64,000 nt of DNA from Erysipelotrichaceae bacterium (GCA_017533785.1 JAFWII010000004.1:81071-145070), one strand, 5' to 3'. Positions 25,784-35,763 are shown, counted from the stretch's first letter. Numbers and translations: made by a program. Notes: generated by a model not told the origin, from the letters alone.

Positions 25784-28700
25784 TTAACTATATGCTATGC
25801 AATTGTGCAAAGTGCTGACTACATTATTAACTATCGGAATATTATTGCCAAACAAGCTGAGAATATCAAAGTGATCAAACGGCGATTCTTCAATCAATAC
25901 CTGTGGCTCCACATCTCCGTTTTCCCGAACGTAGTTGATGATGGAGTATATGAACTCCTGTTGTTCCGGACTAAGATAGTTTTCACTTAAATACTCGCTA
26001 AACGCTTTGTTTACAGCCTCTTGTTCAATGCCTACTATTGATCGGATGAATGCTGCTAGGTTATCAATCTTGGAAATAGAGTAATAATCTTCTTTGCTTC
26101 CCAGTTGAACCCAGAGAATGTCTTCCAGGTAATCGAAGTCATCGGTTCCAAGTGGTTCGAGATTCTTGATCTTTAAAATCGTTGGATTATTTGAGTTTTC
26201 CAGCAAGTAATCAAGAACTCTTTCTTTATAAGTTCTGATATCTATAAACGGGCTTTCAATCGGATCGCCAATAATCGTTTCATCTTCATGATCAATCATT
26301 ACACCAGCAACCTTTTCCTCGCGCAAATACTTCATAAGGTGCCGAATCTCTTTCCTATAATGCTCCATATCGTCAAGTTTTGCATTCTTCCAGAAGTCTT
26401 CGGAGTAAACAACTTGAAGTTCTGTAATCTTTTCGCTTATTTCCATAATTGACGCCTTATCGAGTAATGTTCTTGCGATTGTTCGAATGGCTTTTATAAT
26501 GTTTCCTATTTTGGACAAGTCTCCCTCTTTTATGAAGGAAAGCTCAATCTTCAACATTTTATTGTCAAAAGAAAGACACAGATATTCTTCACTAATATCA
26601 CTCTCGATAATAGGAACAATCCTACATGTAAGTTCTTTTTCTTCTAAGGAAGAAATATACTCCCACTTTTGATCGTCACAGTACTTGTCAATTGCATCCA
26701 TTTCTTCCCGAACAGCGATTCTCCCGGATCCGTTTGCTTTCAAGTATTTCACGGATTTAATAAGTAGATTCTTCAACTCTTCGTGATACTGCTTTTGTTC
26801 AGGAATCAATTGGTGTTCGCTCTTTTGCAATAAGCACAACATTTCTAAACGAATCGTGAAGAGTTTCTGCGCGATCGTCGTTTGTGGCGCGATAGAATCA
26901 TCCGGCTTTTCCTTAAAATTATTAAAATAATCAAAGATAAAAAAGCACTGCTTATCTTTTCCGTCGATCAAGCCTTCACACAATCTGGTTCCTCTTCCTA
27001 TCATCTGAACTAATTTGATTTCCGAGTTGATCTTCTTAAAGAATACAAGATTCAACACTTCTGGAATATCAATGCCGGTGTCTAACATGTCTACAGATAC
27101 AGCTATACGAAATTTTGGATCTGTCTCAAATTCATCAATAAGGTCCTCGCTGTTTTTCACTCTGTTATCTATCAGCTTACAGTATTCTGGGAACATGGGA
27201 TACATTTCGTTGAAAGTGTTTACAATCATTTCTGCATGGAAGTGATTCACCGCAAAAATAATAGTCTTGCCAATCACTTGCCCTTGTTCGATACGTAAGC
27301 CCATCGTCATCAAATCATCTAAGACTTTTCTACAAGAATCAATGTTGTAAATCTTCTTAAATAGCTCTGTTTTGATAACGGTATCGTCGTCATAATCCGA
27401 ATCTGTAAGCAACGCGAGAGTGGCCTTATCTCGATCTGACAGATCTTTATATAAGATTCCGCTTTTTAGAGACTTTACTTTACGATTAATCAGCTTATAT
27501 GAAACCAAATAGTGATCGCGTACTGCTTCTTCCAAAGAGTAAGAGAAATTCGGTATCCCACTTTCGCAATTGAATAAAGCGTAAGTGTTGGCATCCACTT
27601 CTTCTTTTGGAGTAGCTGTCAAACCAACAAGAAGACAATCAAAATAACTAAAAATGGCTCCAAACTTGTTGAAGATCGATCTATGCGCTTCATCGATAAT
27701 GATGAGATCAAACCTTCCAACTGTGAACTCCTTCTCCTCGCTATCAATACAATTAATCATTGTTTGATGCGTAGAGAAAGTGACTCTGGCATTGGCATCG
27801 TTTGCCAGTCTTTGATCCGACACAACATTGTATGTATAATCCGGCAAGAGCTTCTTGAAGTTCTTGAACGCCTGTTTTACCAAGCTTGTTCGATCAGCCA
27901 AAAACAGAACATTCTTTATCCATTTATTACGGAAAAGGAGCTCCACTAAAGCAATGGCTGTTCTTGTTTTTCCTGTTCCGGTAGCCATTACAAGCAGACT
28001 TCTTCTATACATGTTGTTGAATCGATCACAAATGGCAGTAATTGCCATATTTTGATATGGGCGGCCAGCGATATTTGTATCTATCGTTGTATCTATAATA
28101 CGAGTGGTGCTTCTCTTTTGAATCAAGTATTCAAGTTCATCCAGAGTATGGAAAGCAGCTATTTTTCTGGGCGCGTATTTTCCATCAATGATGAAGATAT
28201 CATAGCCGTTAGTATAATAGAGTACTGGAACATATCCGTATTGTGTCTTCATGCAGTTACCGTATTGCCTAACCTGCTGTTGACCTTTTAAAGCCTGCTC
28301 ACTAGTTCTTTTGGCTTCAACAATTGCAAGAGGTTTTCCATTGCGCCCATACAATACATAATCGCAGAATCCTATACCTGTTCCGTGTGGCAATCCATCC
28401 ACCATTATTTCAGAACAGGCTTTACCCGGCATGATACTGCCGCTAGCGACTTCTTTGCCATTTGGCAGTTTTGTTTTTTGTGTTGGCGGAACAACTTCCC
28501 ATCCAGCTTCATTTAGATACAAATCGATGTATACTTTCCGTGTTTCAAACTCCGTCATCGATGCTGGAACAGAGAGACTTTCGACTTTTTGATCAGAAAG
28601 AACAGAAACGTCGGCAAAGATTCCTTTAGAAGGACTAATTTTGCTTTTTACGGTAGCCAATAAATACTCAGTGTTATCTATAGCGACTTTTGCTTGGCTT

Positions 28701-28990
28701 CGTTTGATGTGTTTTCCGTGCAACGCATTAATGCCTACGATCCTTACAAAATGAAGTGCGTCAACGAGGATATCATTTCCTAAAAAATCTTGAACTGTCT
28801 CGTGGTTTATCAATTCTAATAATTGAGCACTAGTTGGTTTTGATATACCTTGAATATCAAAAATCAAGTCGATTGTTTTTTCTAGCGCACTTCTGCATAT
28901 TAAGACTGTATCGCCAGGATCCTTATTATCGATAGCCAATTCAAACATTTGCTCAATAGAAGCAAATCTATCTTCAAATCTCATATTCAT
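25784..28990 (-). CDS. hsdR: Type I restriction endonuclease subunit HsdR
   Basis: 1068 residues. The order is an N-terminal DUF4145-like domain (~1-110), a nuclease domain with D...EAK in FCDYVLYGRNGKPLAIVEAK (~200-230), then SF2 translocase motifs: MATGTGKTR (Walker A, ~338), IIIDEAHRS (DEAH, ~430), VGLTATP, and QMIGRGTRLCEG (motif VI). A long helical C-terminal region for complex assembly ends the protein. Start is ATG 28990 or the in-frame ATG 28984, which is better spaced from GGAGA. It is first in the hsdR-hsdM-hsdS order, after a small XRE regulator. Confidence 0.96.
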   Translation of the reverse strand: MNMRFEDRFASIEQMFELAIDNKDPGDTVLICRSALEKTIDLIFDIQGISKPTSAQLLELINHETVQDFLGNDILVDALHFVRIVGINALHGKHIKRSQAKVAIDNTEYLLATVKSKISPSKGIFADVSVLSDQKVESLSVPASMTEFETRKVYIDLYLNEAGWEVVPPTQKTKLPNGKEVASGSIMPGKACSEIMVDGLPHGTGIGFCDYVLYGRNGKPLAIVEAKRTSEQALKGQQQVRQYGNCMKTQYGYVPVLYYTNGYDIFIIDGKYAPRKIAAFHTLDELEYLIQKRSTTRIIDTTIDTNIAGRPYQNMAITAICDRFNNMYRRSLLVMATGTGKTRTAIALVELLFRNKWIKNVLFLADRTSLVKQAFKNFKKLLPDYTYNVVSDQRLANDANARVTFSTHQTMINCIDSEEKEFTVGRFDLIIIDEAHRSIFNKFGAIFSYFDCLLVGLTATPKEEVDANTYALFNCESGIPNFSYSLEEAVRDHYLVSYKLINRKVKSLKSGILYKDLSDRDKATLALLTDSDYDDDTVIKTELFKKIYNIDSCRKVLDDLMTMGLRIEQGQVIGKTIIFAVNHFHAEMIVNTFNEMYPMFPEYCKLIDNRVKNSEDLIDEFETDPKFRIAVSVDMLDTGIDIPEVLNLVFFKKINSEIKLVQMIGRGTRLCEGLIDGKDKQCFFIFDYFNNFKEKPDDSIAPQTTIAQKLFTIRLEMLCLLQKSEHQLIPEQKQYHEELKNLLIKSVKYLKANGSGRIAVREEMDAIDKYCDDQKWEYISSLEEKELTCRIVPIIESDISEEYLCLSFDNKMLKIELSFIKEGDLSKIGNIIKAIRTIARTLLDKASIMEISEKITELQVVYSEDFWKNAKLDDMEHYRKEIRHLMKYLREEKVAGVMIDHEDETIIGDPIESPFIDIRTYKERVLDYLLENSNNPTILKIKNLEPLGTDDFDYLEDILWVQLGSKEDYYSISKIDNLAAFIRSIVGIEQEAVNKAFSEYLSENYLSPEQQEFIYSIINYVRENGDVEPQVLIEESPFDHFDILSLFGNNIPIVNNVVSTLHNCIAYS

Positions 28991-29059
28991 TCTCCGTTTA
29001 AAGTCATAATGAACTATTAGGCGTTCAAAAAATCTGCCAAACGTGTATTAAAAAACGTC

Positions 29060-29260
29060 TCAAGATACAATCTCGACAATATCATCAAATGTACAATTTA
29101 GACTCTTGCAAATCCGAACTAGGACTTCCATAGATACAAATCGTCCTTTTCCCATTTTCGCAAGAGTGTTCATTCCGATGCCGACTTCTTTTGCAAATTC
29201 GACCTTTTTTAGATCTCGGTCTATGAGCAGCTTGAATAACTTCTTGTATGATACTTCCAT
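29060..29260 (-). CDS. XRE-family helix-turn-helix regulator
   Basis: 66 residues forming almost only a Cro/CI-type HTH: LFKLLIDRDLKKVEFAKEVGIGMNTLAKMGKGR, then VSMEVLVRICKSLNCTFDDIVEIV. Such small XRE proteins often precede restriction-modification genes and act as control (C) proteins that time expression of the nuclease after entry. It lies 70 bases upstream of hsdR on the same strand. A TATAAT lies about 30 bases before its ATG. No C-box operator could be fixed by eye. Confidence 0.85.
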   Translation of the reverse strand: MEVSYKKLFKLLIDRDLKKVEFAKEVGIGMNTLAKMGKGRFVSMEVLVRICKSLNCTFDDIVEIVS

Positions 29261-29459
29261 AGTGTTTCCCCGATTACTTATTTTATTATACTATGATTAA
29301 TTGATTTAGTATGGAAAGAATGTTTTCAATTCGCAAAACTAATTTTGTATATTTAATAAAAGCAAACTAATGGTTAACAAATATTATTAGTCAGTTGTTG
29401 GATCAATCCAAGAATCCAAATTTATTACATGTGACTATGGCATTCTAATGGACAAAACA

Positions 29460-29481
29460 AAAACCACAATAATGTGGTTTT
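29460..29481 (-). terminator. Terminator of the TerB-BrxD-helicase module
   Basis: A nine-pair stem AAAACCACA/TGTGGTTTT with a four-base loop; on the minus strand TTTTTGTTTTG follows. It lies 25 bases after the helicase stop. The rest of the gap 29261-29505 is AT-rich and holds the XRE promoter region; no gene was seen in it. Confidence 0.8.
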
Positions 29482-29505
29482 GTAAATGTTGTTTTATGAA
29501 AGTGA

Positions 29506-31761
29506 CTAATGGAGTGTTTCTTGATTAGGGAGAAACCTTTTCCAGGTGTTCACTCGTTTCTTCATTCCTTCTATATCAAGTGCTCCGTTTGCAAACCCTT
29601 TCCGGACAAGTTCTTCCGGAACATACTCATCGTATTTCTCGAAAACGGGATTCTCTTTTGGATAAACGAGTTCAAGCGGATCAAAATCAACGGAAGCTTC
29701 TTTGCTCACGATCTCATAGAACTTTTCTTCTGTCACATTCATCGTAAACTGCATGTAGTAAGGTCTTGAAGAACTGAGCCCCTTCAGACCGAGTTTCTCT
29801 CCGCAGCGAAGCTTCAGGAAACGCTCCAGCGCAAGGAACGCGTAACTTCCCAGCCATGGGAAAAGAGCCCACATCCTGCCACCCAGATGAACGAGCGGAC
29901 GTTCGGACATAAGCGATTTCCTGAATGTATCTCTTGCTGTTGCGAGGCGCGCAACTGCGTGACGCATCAGATATGGATACTGTTTATCCTCGGATAAAAC
30001 ACCATACATACGTTCCAAGATCCGGGTATGGATATCCCCTGCCACATCACCAAAATACGCCGGGATATTGCCCTTAACTAGTGTGCAGTATAATTCGCGA
30101 CGTTTATGATCCACTTCCTCGACGACCCAGACTCTGCCGGCGATCGCGATCTTATCTCCTACCGGCGGAGGCTTGACGATCGTACCAAGCTGTTCGGAAC
30201 CGGAATGAACGGTATATTCGATATTCTCTTGGAATACCGCATAAAACTTATAGCTGTTGGTGATCCTCTCTCCAGTCAGACCAACGATCAGTCCTCCGTT
30301 TTCGGTACGATTGATATGGTCTGTTTTTATTAAATGTCGAAGAAGGATCTTATAGTCTTCCTGTGTGATCCTGTGGAAACAGCTCAATGATAATACACGC
30401 GAAGCCAGTTCTGCCGGTGTCATTTCTCCGCAGGATGCCAGTGTACTCATCGTCTGATGATACAGCAGACTGTAAGGCAGCCTATCGGTTCGCGGCGGTT
30501 CGACAAAGCGTTCTTCAATATATAACTGAACTAACGCAATTCCCTGGATTAAATACCACGGGATGCTGTCTGGCAGCATGGCTCTTGCTTCCTGATGCTC
30601 CTCGCGCATGACGAACCACATTTCCGAAGGATCTCCCCTTCTGCCTGTTCTGCCCATTCGCTGCAGGAATCCCGAAACGGTAAACGGCGCGTCGATCTGG
30701 AAAGCGCGTTCGAGACGCCCTATATCGATGCCGAGTTCCAGTGTTGCGGTCGCGCAGACGGACATTAAAGAATCATCATCCTTCATATCCGCTTCTGCAC
30801 TCTCTCTGTAGGAAGCAGAAAGATTGCCGTGGTGGATCAGGAAACGCTCCGGCTCATGATTGACTTCGCAGTACTGACGAAGGCTCTGGCAGACACTTTC
30901 GCATTCCTCACGGGAATTGGTAAAGATCAGACATTTCTTGCCGCGGGTATGATCAAAGATATAGCCGAGACCCGGATCTGCCGCAAAGGGCGCCTGATCC
31001 GTGGCCTGTTCCAATACCGGAGTAACGACTTCGATATCTTTTCCTTCATCGGCCTGCGGAGCACTGTTGTAGAAGTGTTCCATGCTGAGACGCCAGACTT
31101 CTTTCCCACCGTCAAAGCGCGGGATCACCGTCCCTCTTTTGCTTCCGGAAGCCAGAAACTCCCCTGCCGCTTCGGGATCACCGATCGTGGCGGATAAACC
31201 GATCCTGCGCGGATCACAACCTGCTAGTTTACAGAGACGTTCGATCAGACAGAAAGTCTGCAGACCGCGGTCTGCACGCAATAAGGAATGGATCTCATCG
31301 ATCACGATGAAACGGAGGTCCCCAAACAAAGACGGGATCTCCATATGTTTATTGATCAGTAAGGATTCCAAAGACTCCGGGGTGATCTGCAGGATCCCGG
31401 AGGGTTTTTTCAGCAGTTTCCTTTTCTGGCTCTGGGCGACATCTCCATGCCAGCGTCTGACCGGGATATCCGCTTCCTCGCACAGTTCATTCAGTCTGCC
31501 GAACTGATCGTTGATCAATGCTTTTAATGGCGCGATATAAAGGACGCCGACAGTCTTAGAGGGATCTTCCTCGAGCAGTGTCAGGATCGGAAAGAAAGCT
31601 GCTTCTGTTTTGCCGGAAGCTGTCGAAGCTGTTAACAGGACATTCTCATCGGTATTGAAGATCGCGTCCCCGGCTGCGTTCTGCACGCTGCGCAGACTCT
31701 GCCAGCCGGAACGGTAGATATAGTCCTGGATAAACGGCGCATAACGTTCAAAGACATTCAT
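29506..31761 (-). CDS. Lhr/BrxHI-like DEAD/DEAH-box helicase
   Basis: 751-residue superfamily 2 helicase. Motif I is LTASTASGKTEAAF (~42-55), Ia is YIAPLKALINDQ, II is FIVIDEIHSLL (~155), III is LSATIGDP, and VI is QRMGRTGRRGDP. The central and C-terminal parts (VHLGGRMWALFPWLGSYAFLALERFL and onward) resemble Lhr-type and BREX BrxHI helicases. It overlaps the ATPase gene by four bases and is the last gene of a coupled three-gene unit. The partner set suggests a DNA-targeting defence or repair role; no substrate can be read from the sequence. Confidence 0.88.
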   Translation of the reverse strand: MNVFERYAPFIQDYIYRSGWQSLRSVQNAAGDAIFNTDENVLLTASTASGKTEAAFFPILTLLEEDPSKTVGVLYIAPLKALINDQFGRLNELCEEADIPVRRWHGDVAQSQKRKLLKKPSGILQITPESLESLLINKHMEIPSLFGDLRFIVIDEIHSLLRADRGLQTFCLIERLCKLAGCDPRRIGLSATIGDPEAAGEFLASGSKRGTVIPRFDGGKEVWRLSMEHFYNSAPQADEGKDIEVVTPVLEQATDQAPFAADPGLGYIFDHTRGKKCLIFTNSREECESVCQSLRQYCEVNHEPERFLIHHGNLSASYRESAEADMKDDDSLMSVCATATLELGIDIGRLERAFQIDAPFTVSGFLQRMGRTGRRGDPSEMWFVMREEHQEARAMLPDSIPWYLIQGIALVQLYIEERFVEPPRTDRLPYSLLYHQTMSTLASCGEMTPAELASRVLSLSCFHRITQEDYKILLRHLIKTDHINRTENGGLIVGLTGERITNSYKFYAVFQENIEYTVHSGSEQLGTIVKPPPVGDKIAIAGRVWVVEEVDHKRRELYCTLVKGNIPAYFGDVAGDIHTRILERMYGVLSEDKQYPYLMRHAVARLATARDTFRKSLMSERPLVHLGGRMWALFPWLGSYAFLALERFLKLRCGEKLGLKGLSSSRPYYMQFTMNVTEEKFYEIVSKEASVDFDPLELVYPKENPVFEKYDEYVPEELVRKGFANGALDIEGMKKRVNTWKRFLPNQETLH

Positions 31762-33086
31762 ATGGTGAACTCCGTATAGCCCGGATCTGCTTCGTCAGAT
31801 ACAGCGTCCGATTTGGCATAGGAAAACTCTTCAGACTCGAGAAGCTCTTCGATCTTCATTCCCGAGTTCTGGTAAAGCAGATCCAGGAGTTCGATGAAAT
31901 CACGGATCACCTCACGCGGGGTGATATTCTGGTCGGCGCCGATACGGCTGTATTCGATACGGATGAATCCGGCAAGATCTTCGGTATTCAGAGTGCGTTC
32001 ATAACCGTAAAGCCCGGCATGCATATCCGCCAGTTTCTCGCACAATACCAGCATCTCTTCCGCTGACAGCGGTTCAAGACGGATGACCGGTGCCAACAGA
32101 TCGCGTGCTCCCGGACGGGAGAAACGCCCTTCCGCCAGACGGGAACGAAGCGCTTCATAACTGTAGATGCCTCTTCTTTTATCTTCCAGCGCCTGCGGGG
32201 TCGCACCCATGATGATGCCGAGATAACGGGCTTTGCCCTGAAGGGTATCGTTATACATCGTCAGGATCTTTTCATAGTTGTACTGACGGGTGATCGAATT
32301 CGGGATCTTGTAGATATTGACCAGTTCGTCGATCATGATCATCATGCCGGAGTATCCGGCAAGACGGAAGAAGGTCGCGAACAGTTTCAGATAGTCATAC
32401 CAGTCATCATCGGTAATGATCATATTGACGCCAAGGGCTTCCCTGGCTTCGCTTTTCAGATTGTATTCCGCGCGGAACCAGCGAACGACTTTTGCCTTGG
32501 TCTCGTCGTCTCCGTTGACATATGCACGGTAATATGCAGAAAGTAATTTCGCGAACTCAAAACCGTGGACCAGTTCGCTGACGGAGGATGTCACTTCATA
32601 GATCTTTCGGTCGGTCGCTTCCGCAAGTCCCGGATCTCCGGGCAGAAGACCGGTCGTCGCAGCAGTCTCGCTCTGTACCGTCGAGATCCATCGATCGAGA
32701 ACCAAGGTAAGAGCTCCACCCTCCGGTTTTGTCTTGGTAGAGAGATTTCCGATCAGTTCACGGTAGGTAGCCAGACCCTGGCCGCGGGTACCCTGCAGCC
32801 TACGTTCTGGGGAAAGGTCAGCATCGGCGACGATAAAACCGCGGTCCATGACATAATTGCGGATCGTCTGCAGCAAAAAGCTCTTTCCTGAGCCATATCG
32901 TCCAACGATAAAGCGGAAGGATGCCCCTCCTTCGGAAATGATATCGACATCGTGCAGCAAAGCTTCGATCTCGTTTTTCCGTCCTACTGTGATATACGGC
33001 AGACCGATACGCGGAACGACGCCGCCCTTCAGGGAATTCAATACCGTCTGGGCGATCCGCTTCGGCACTTTTGTTTTGTTTGTCAT
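31758..33086 (-). CDS. BrxD-like P-loop ATPase (DUF2791)
   Basis: 442 residues. Walker A is GRYGSGKS (62-69) and Walker B is MMIMIDELVNI (~242-252). The order and the segments around RIGLPYITVGR, ADADLSPERRLQG and ITPREVIRDFIELLDLL match the DUF2791/BREX BrxD ATP-binding family. BrxD proteins pair with BrxHI helicases in type 2 BREX, and here a helicase of that type follows directly. No pglZ, pglX or brxC gene is present in the window. It overlaps both neighbours by four bases. Confidence 0.85.
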   Translation of the reverse strand: MTNKTKVPKRIAQTVLNSLKGGVVPRIGLPYITVGRKNEIEALLHDVDIISEGGASFRFIVGRYGSGKSFLLQTIRNYVMDRGFIVADADLSPERRLQGTRGQGLATYRELIGNLSTKTKPEGGALTLVLDRWISTVQSETAATTGLLPGDPGLAEATDRKIYEVTSSVSELVHGFEFAKLLSAYYRAYVNGDDETKAKVVRWFRAEYNLKSEAREALGVNMIITDDDWYDYLKLFATFFRLAGYSGMMIMIDELVNIYKIPNSITRQYNYEKILTMYNDTLQGKARYLGIIMGATPQALEDKRRGIYSYEALRSRLAEGRFSRPGARDLLAPVIRLEPLSAEEMLVLCEKLADMHAGLYGYERTLNTEDLAGFIRIEYSRIGADQNITPREVIRDFIELLDLLYQNSGMKIEELLESEEFSYAKSDAVSDEADPGYTEFTI

Positions 33087-34930
33087 ACGATGTCACCTCC
33101 TAGCAGTTCTCTCACTTCTTCTGTATAGTCCTCAACCAGTGACAGATCATCTTCTTTACAGTCCAGGACCGTATCGCCGATCTCATCGAATAACGCGCCG
33201 TTGATCGAATCGGCGACGATCGACGGCATAAGATGTTCGTTTTTCAGCAATTCCTTTACCGGATGCCCTGCAAGGAGTTCGCGCAGGACGCGGACCTCCA
33301 GCGGGGATAAAGGAAGATCGAAACGCCCTTCCTCCGGTATTTCGGTTTCCGGAACAGCTTCCTCCGGTTCAAAGACTACTGTATCCTCCGACTCCTCGTC
33401 GATCAGAAGACTGTTCTGGGTCTGCCAGGCATCCTGACGGATCCTGTCAAGTCCGGAAAGATCGATGCGGATCTCTTTTCTTGCCGCTTTCTTAACGGCG
33501 ATCTTATCCTCGCTGATCGCAGCTTCGATATAGGGAACCGCCCATTGTTCGTCTTCCTTAAGACGGAGATAATGTCCCGTCTTCAGATAATGGCGGAACT
33601 GACAGTCACAGGCGTGCAGGAAACCCTGCAACTTCTTCAGATCGAAGTTGATCCTGGAATAGGACTCCATCGTCCAGTTTCCGTCTTCCAGACGGCAGCA
33701 GCGGCATTCGTCGATCTCGCATACCCGGTCTTCCTCTTTCTCGTTACGAAGATAAACGGTATTGGATAAAGGGAACCAGCGACGGATCGCCTTCCTGCCG
33801 AACAGCAGGGTAAAGAAATCATACCCATCCTGATTATAATCCTTTGAGACTCTCCGGAACGCGGTGCAGAACAGGCGTTTTGCCTCTTCGGGATGTTTTT
33901 GCACGAACAGCGAACCTGTCAGCGTCTTTCCGGCTGTCCGCTTCAGCATATCGAACAGTTCTTCGTCCGATGCGTCTTCGGGAAAACGCAGGATCCGCAT
34001 CGCGGCGTCACTTTTTAAGAGTTCCGGATCGACATAGCGAAGGACCGTTTCTTTCGGCAGATCTTTCAGGACGGCGTATTCCAGCATCCAGCGGCGCAGA
34101 TTGACCTGCATATAGCGATCATTCGGTGCATGTTCAAACCAGAGCCTGCGGAATTCTTCCATCTTTTCAAGCGTTTCTTCCGGCGAAGAGACACCAATGC
34201 CGTTCAAGAGTTCATAGATATAGATATAGGCAGCGGAAGCCGGTACGGAGGACCATCTCCCCTTTCGCAGATCTGTCCGCCAGGAGAAATAGCCGCGCAG
34301 CTGTTCGATGCCGAGATCATGATACGTCGGATAATAACAGGAGAAATAACCGGTCCAGGGATAGTTGTCTTCATAATCCTGCATGAATCGTGCCTGCCGG
34401 ACGAAGTTTTCCGCTTTTTCCTGCTGAGATTCCCTGCCGTATACAAAGAGCTTCCGCATCTGGCGGATCTTTTCCGGAACGATCACTTTCTGCGGACGGT
34501 AGGAGCTTCCCGAAAACGGAAGAGCGATATCCTGATAGACACTGGTGGTGGTACGCACCTTCTTCTCCTCAAGGACCATGGTATAGCCGCGCTGTTCACC
34601 GGACGTGAGAGCACGATCAAAGAGTTTATATACGACATCCTTTTCCGTATTGTCATCGAAGAAAACGCTGATCCATTTATCTCCGTGCATGCGCACCGGA
34701 ACGTTCAGATAAGACTTCGGGAATTCGACGAGACTCTGCCTTCCGCACTTGAGGTCGCAGATCTCGATCACTTCCCCGCTTTCCTCGTCCCACTGGCGCA
34801 TCAGCAGAGCGACCCATTTGTTCGTATCCGGATGAACGAGCACGGAAAAACCCGGGAAATCAGCCCATTTATGCTGTTCCTGGATCTGATATTTCTCCTG
34901 TGCGTAGGACGTCAGTTCTGAAAGCTCCAC
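33083..34930 (-). CDS. TerB-N/TerB-C domain protein with a YjbR-like N-terminal domain
   Basis: 615 residues. Residues ~1-105 (YAQEKYQIQEQHKW, FSVLVHPDTNKWVALLM, VRMHGDKWISVFF) look like an MmcQ/YjbR-type DNA-binding domain. The middle carries a TerB-N domain with YYPTYHDLGIEQLRGYFSWR and SAAYIYIYELLNGIG. The C-terminal third, with DLSGLDRIRQDAWQTQNSLL, matches TerB-C. The start is GTG 34930 with AAGGAG upstream. It is first of the coupled three-gene unit. TerB-N/C proteins are linked to tellurite-resistance-like stress systems and helicases in comparative studies; the biochemical role is unknown. Confidence 0.82.
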   Translation of the reverse strand: MELSELTSYAQEKYQIQEQHKWADFPGFSVLVHPDTNKWVALLMRQWDEESGEVIEICDLKCGRQSLVEFPKSYLNVPVRMHGDKWISVFFDDNTEKDVVYKLFDRALTSGEQRGYTMVLEEKKVRTTTSVYQDIALPFSGSSYRPQKVIVPEKIRQMRKLFVYGRESQQEKAENFVRQARFMQDYEDNYPWTGYFSCYYPTYHDLGIEQLRGYFSWRTDLRKGRWSSVPASAAYIYIYELLNGIGVSSPEETLEKMEEFRRLWFEHAPNDRYMQVNLRRWMLEYAVLKDLPKETVLRYVDPELLKSDAAMRILRFPEDASDEELFDMLKRTAGKTLTGSLFVQKHPEEAKRLFCTAFRRVSKDYNQDGYDFFTLLFGRKAIRRWFPLSNTVYLRNEKEEDRVCEIDECRCCRLEDGNWTMESYSRINFDLKKLQGFLHACDCQFRHYLKTGHYLRLKEDEQWAVPYIEAAISEDKIAVKKAARKEIRIDLSGLDRIRQDAWQTQNSLLIDEESEDTVVFEPEEAVPETEIPEEGRFDLPLSPLEVRVLRELLAGHPVKELLKNEHLMPSIVADSINGALFDEIGDTVLDCKEDDLSLVEDYTEEVRELLGGDIV

Positions 34931-35091
34931 GCTCTTTTCTCCTTATTGTTATTCCCTTTTACAGTTGAAGTAGTCTATTTATACCTTAACAGTTTTTCGC
35001 CTAGAATACGCGGTTTCTACAGCGTTTCAGGTAAGAAAAAAGGCCTTCCGGCCAACATCGTCTGGATGCTGCAAAAGACCCTGAAAGAAAC

Positions 35092-35340
35092 TTATTTCTT
35101 GTCTGCTTTCTTGGTTGTGTCCTGACCCATGGTCTTCATGATCGCACGGATCTGGGCTTCCGACGGTTTTCTGCCCATCTGGAGGAACATTGCGCGGATC
35201 ATCTTTTCTGTGACCGGCGGGTTCTTTTCCATTTCTCTCTTGGTTACATAACGGGAGATGAAGAAACCGAGGACAGCACCGATCAGGATGCCGAGAACCA
35301 AATATAATACCATCTGCTGCCAATTCATAATTGTTACCAC
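35092..35340 (-). CDS. YneF family small membrane protein (UPF0154)
   Basis: 82 residues with one N-terminal membrane helix (MNWQQMVLYLVLGILIGAVLGFFIS, four residues into the frame) followed by a basic region. The family's KMIRAMFLQMGRKPSEAQIRAIM segment is complete. AAAGGTGG precedes the ATG. The function is unknown; it is common in Bacillota. A short GGCC-GGAA-GGCC hairpin with six T's on the minus strand (35041-35056) may end its transcript. This housekeeping gene interrupts the accessory stretch. Confidence 0.88.
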   Translation of the reverse strand: MVTIMNWQQMVLYLVLGILIGAVLGFFISRYVTKREMEKNPPVTEKMIRAMFLQMGRKPSEAQIRAIMKTMGQDTTKKADKK

Positions 35341-35706
35341 CTTTACTCTGTTACCTATTCTACTTAAACAAGCAGAATTTGTAAATCAAAAGCCCAATAG
35401 GCGCAAATTTCCTGGCAACTCCCAGGTGGGTCATCTCGCTGATTCTTTAGGAGTCTCACTCGTAGGCAAGCTTTCAACACCAAATCACGACTTGATTAAG
35501 ACCCGAATTCAAAATGTAGGAATTTATCATACCTATCAGGCAATTTCATTATATTGGGTATATTCCTATATGAATAGTCTTGACTTTTATCGATTTCTCT
35601 GCGTGGTGCAAATATACTCGTTTTAACACATATCGGCAGTGATTTTCAGCATTGATTCGTGAATGATACGAACGGCGATACCGGTTTGAATTTTCGGCAC
35701 GGTTTA
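35341..35706. other. Intergenic stretch without a recognised gene
   Basis: About 365 bases between the YneF promoter side and the next terminator. The base composition is AT-rich and unlike the neighbours. A plus-strand open frame crosses it but begins inside the yneF gene, lacks a ribosome site and resembles no family I know. It could be a decayed gene or the edge of an inserted segment. Confidence 0.4.
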
Positions 35707-35763
35707 GATAAAAAGCTCTGCCAGATCCTTTTGCTCATAGCAGATAAGGCAGAGCTTTTTATC
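35707..35763. terminator. Bidirectional terminator after the CFI-box operon
   Basis: A 16-pair stem, GATAAAAAGCTCTGCC and GGCAGAGCTTTTTATC, with a 25-base loop and T-rich 3' arms on both strands. It lies 60 bases after the stop of the CFI-box gene. Confidence 0.8.

Noticed and set aside
35258..35626. Plus-strand frame crossing from yneF into the following gap
   Set aside because: It starts inside yneF antisense, lacks a ribosome site and matches nothing known to me.
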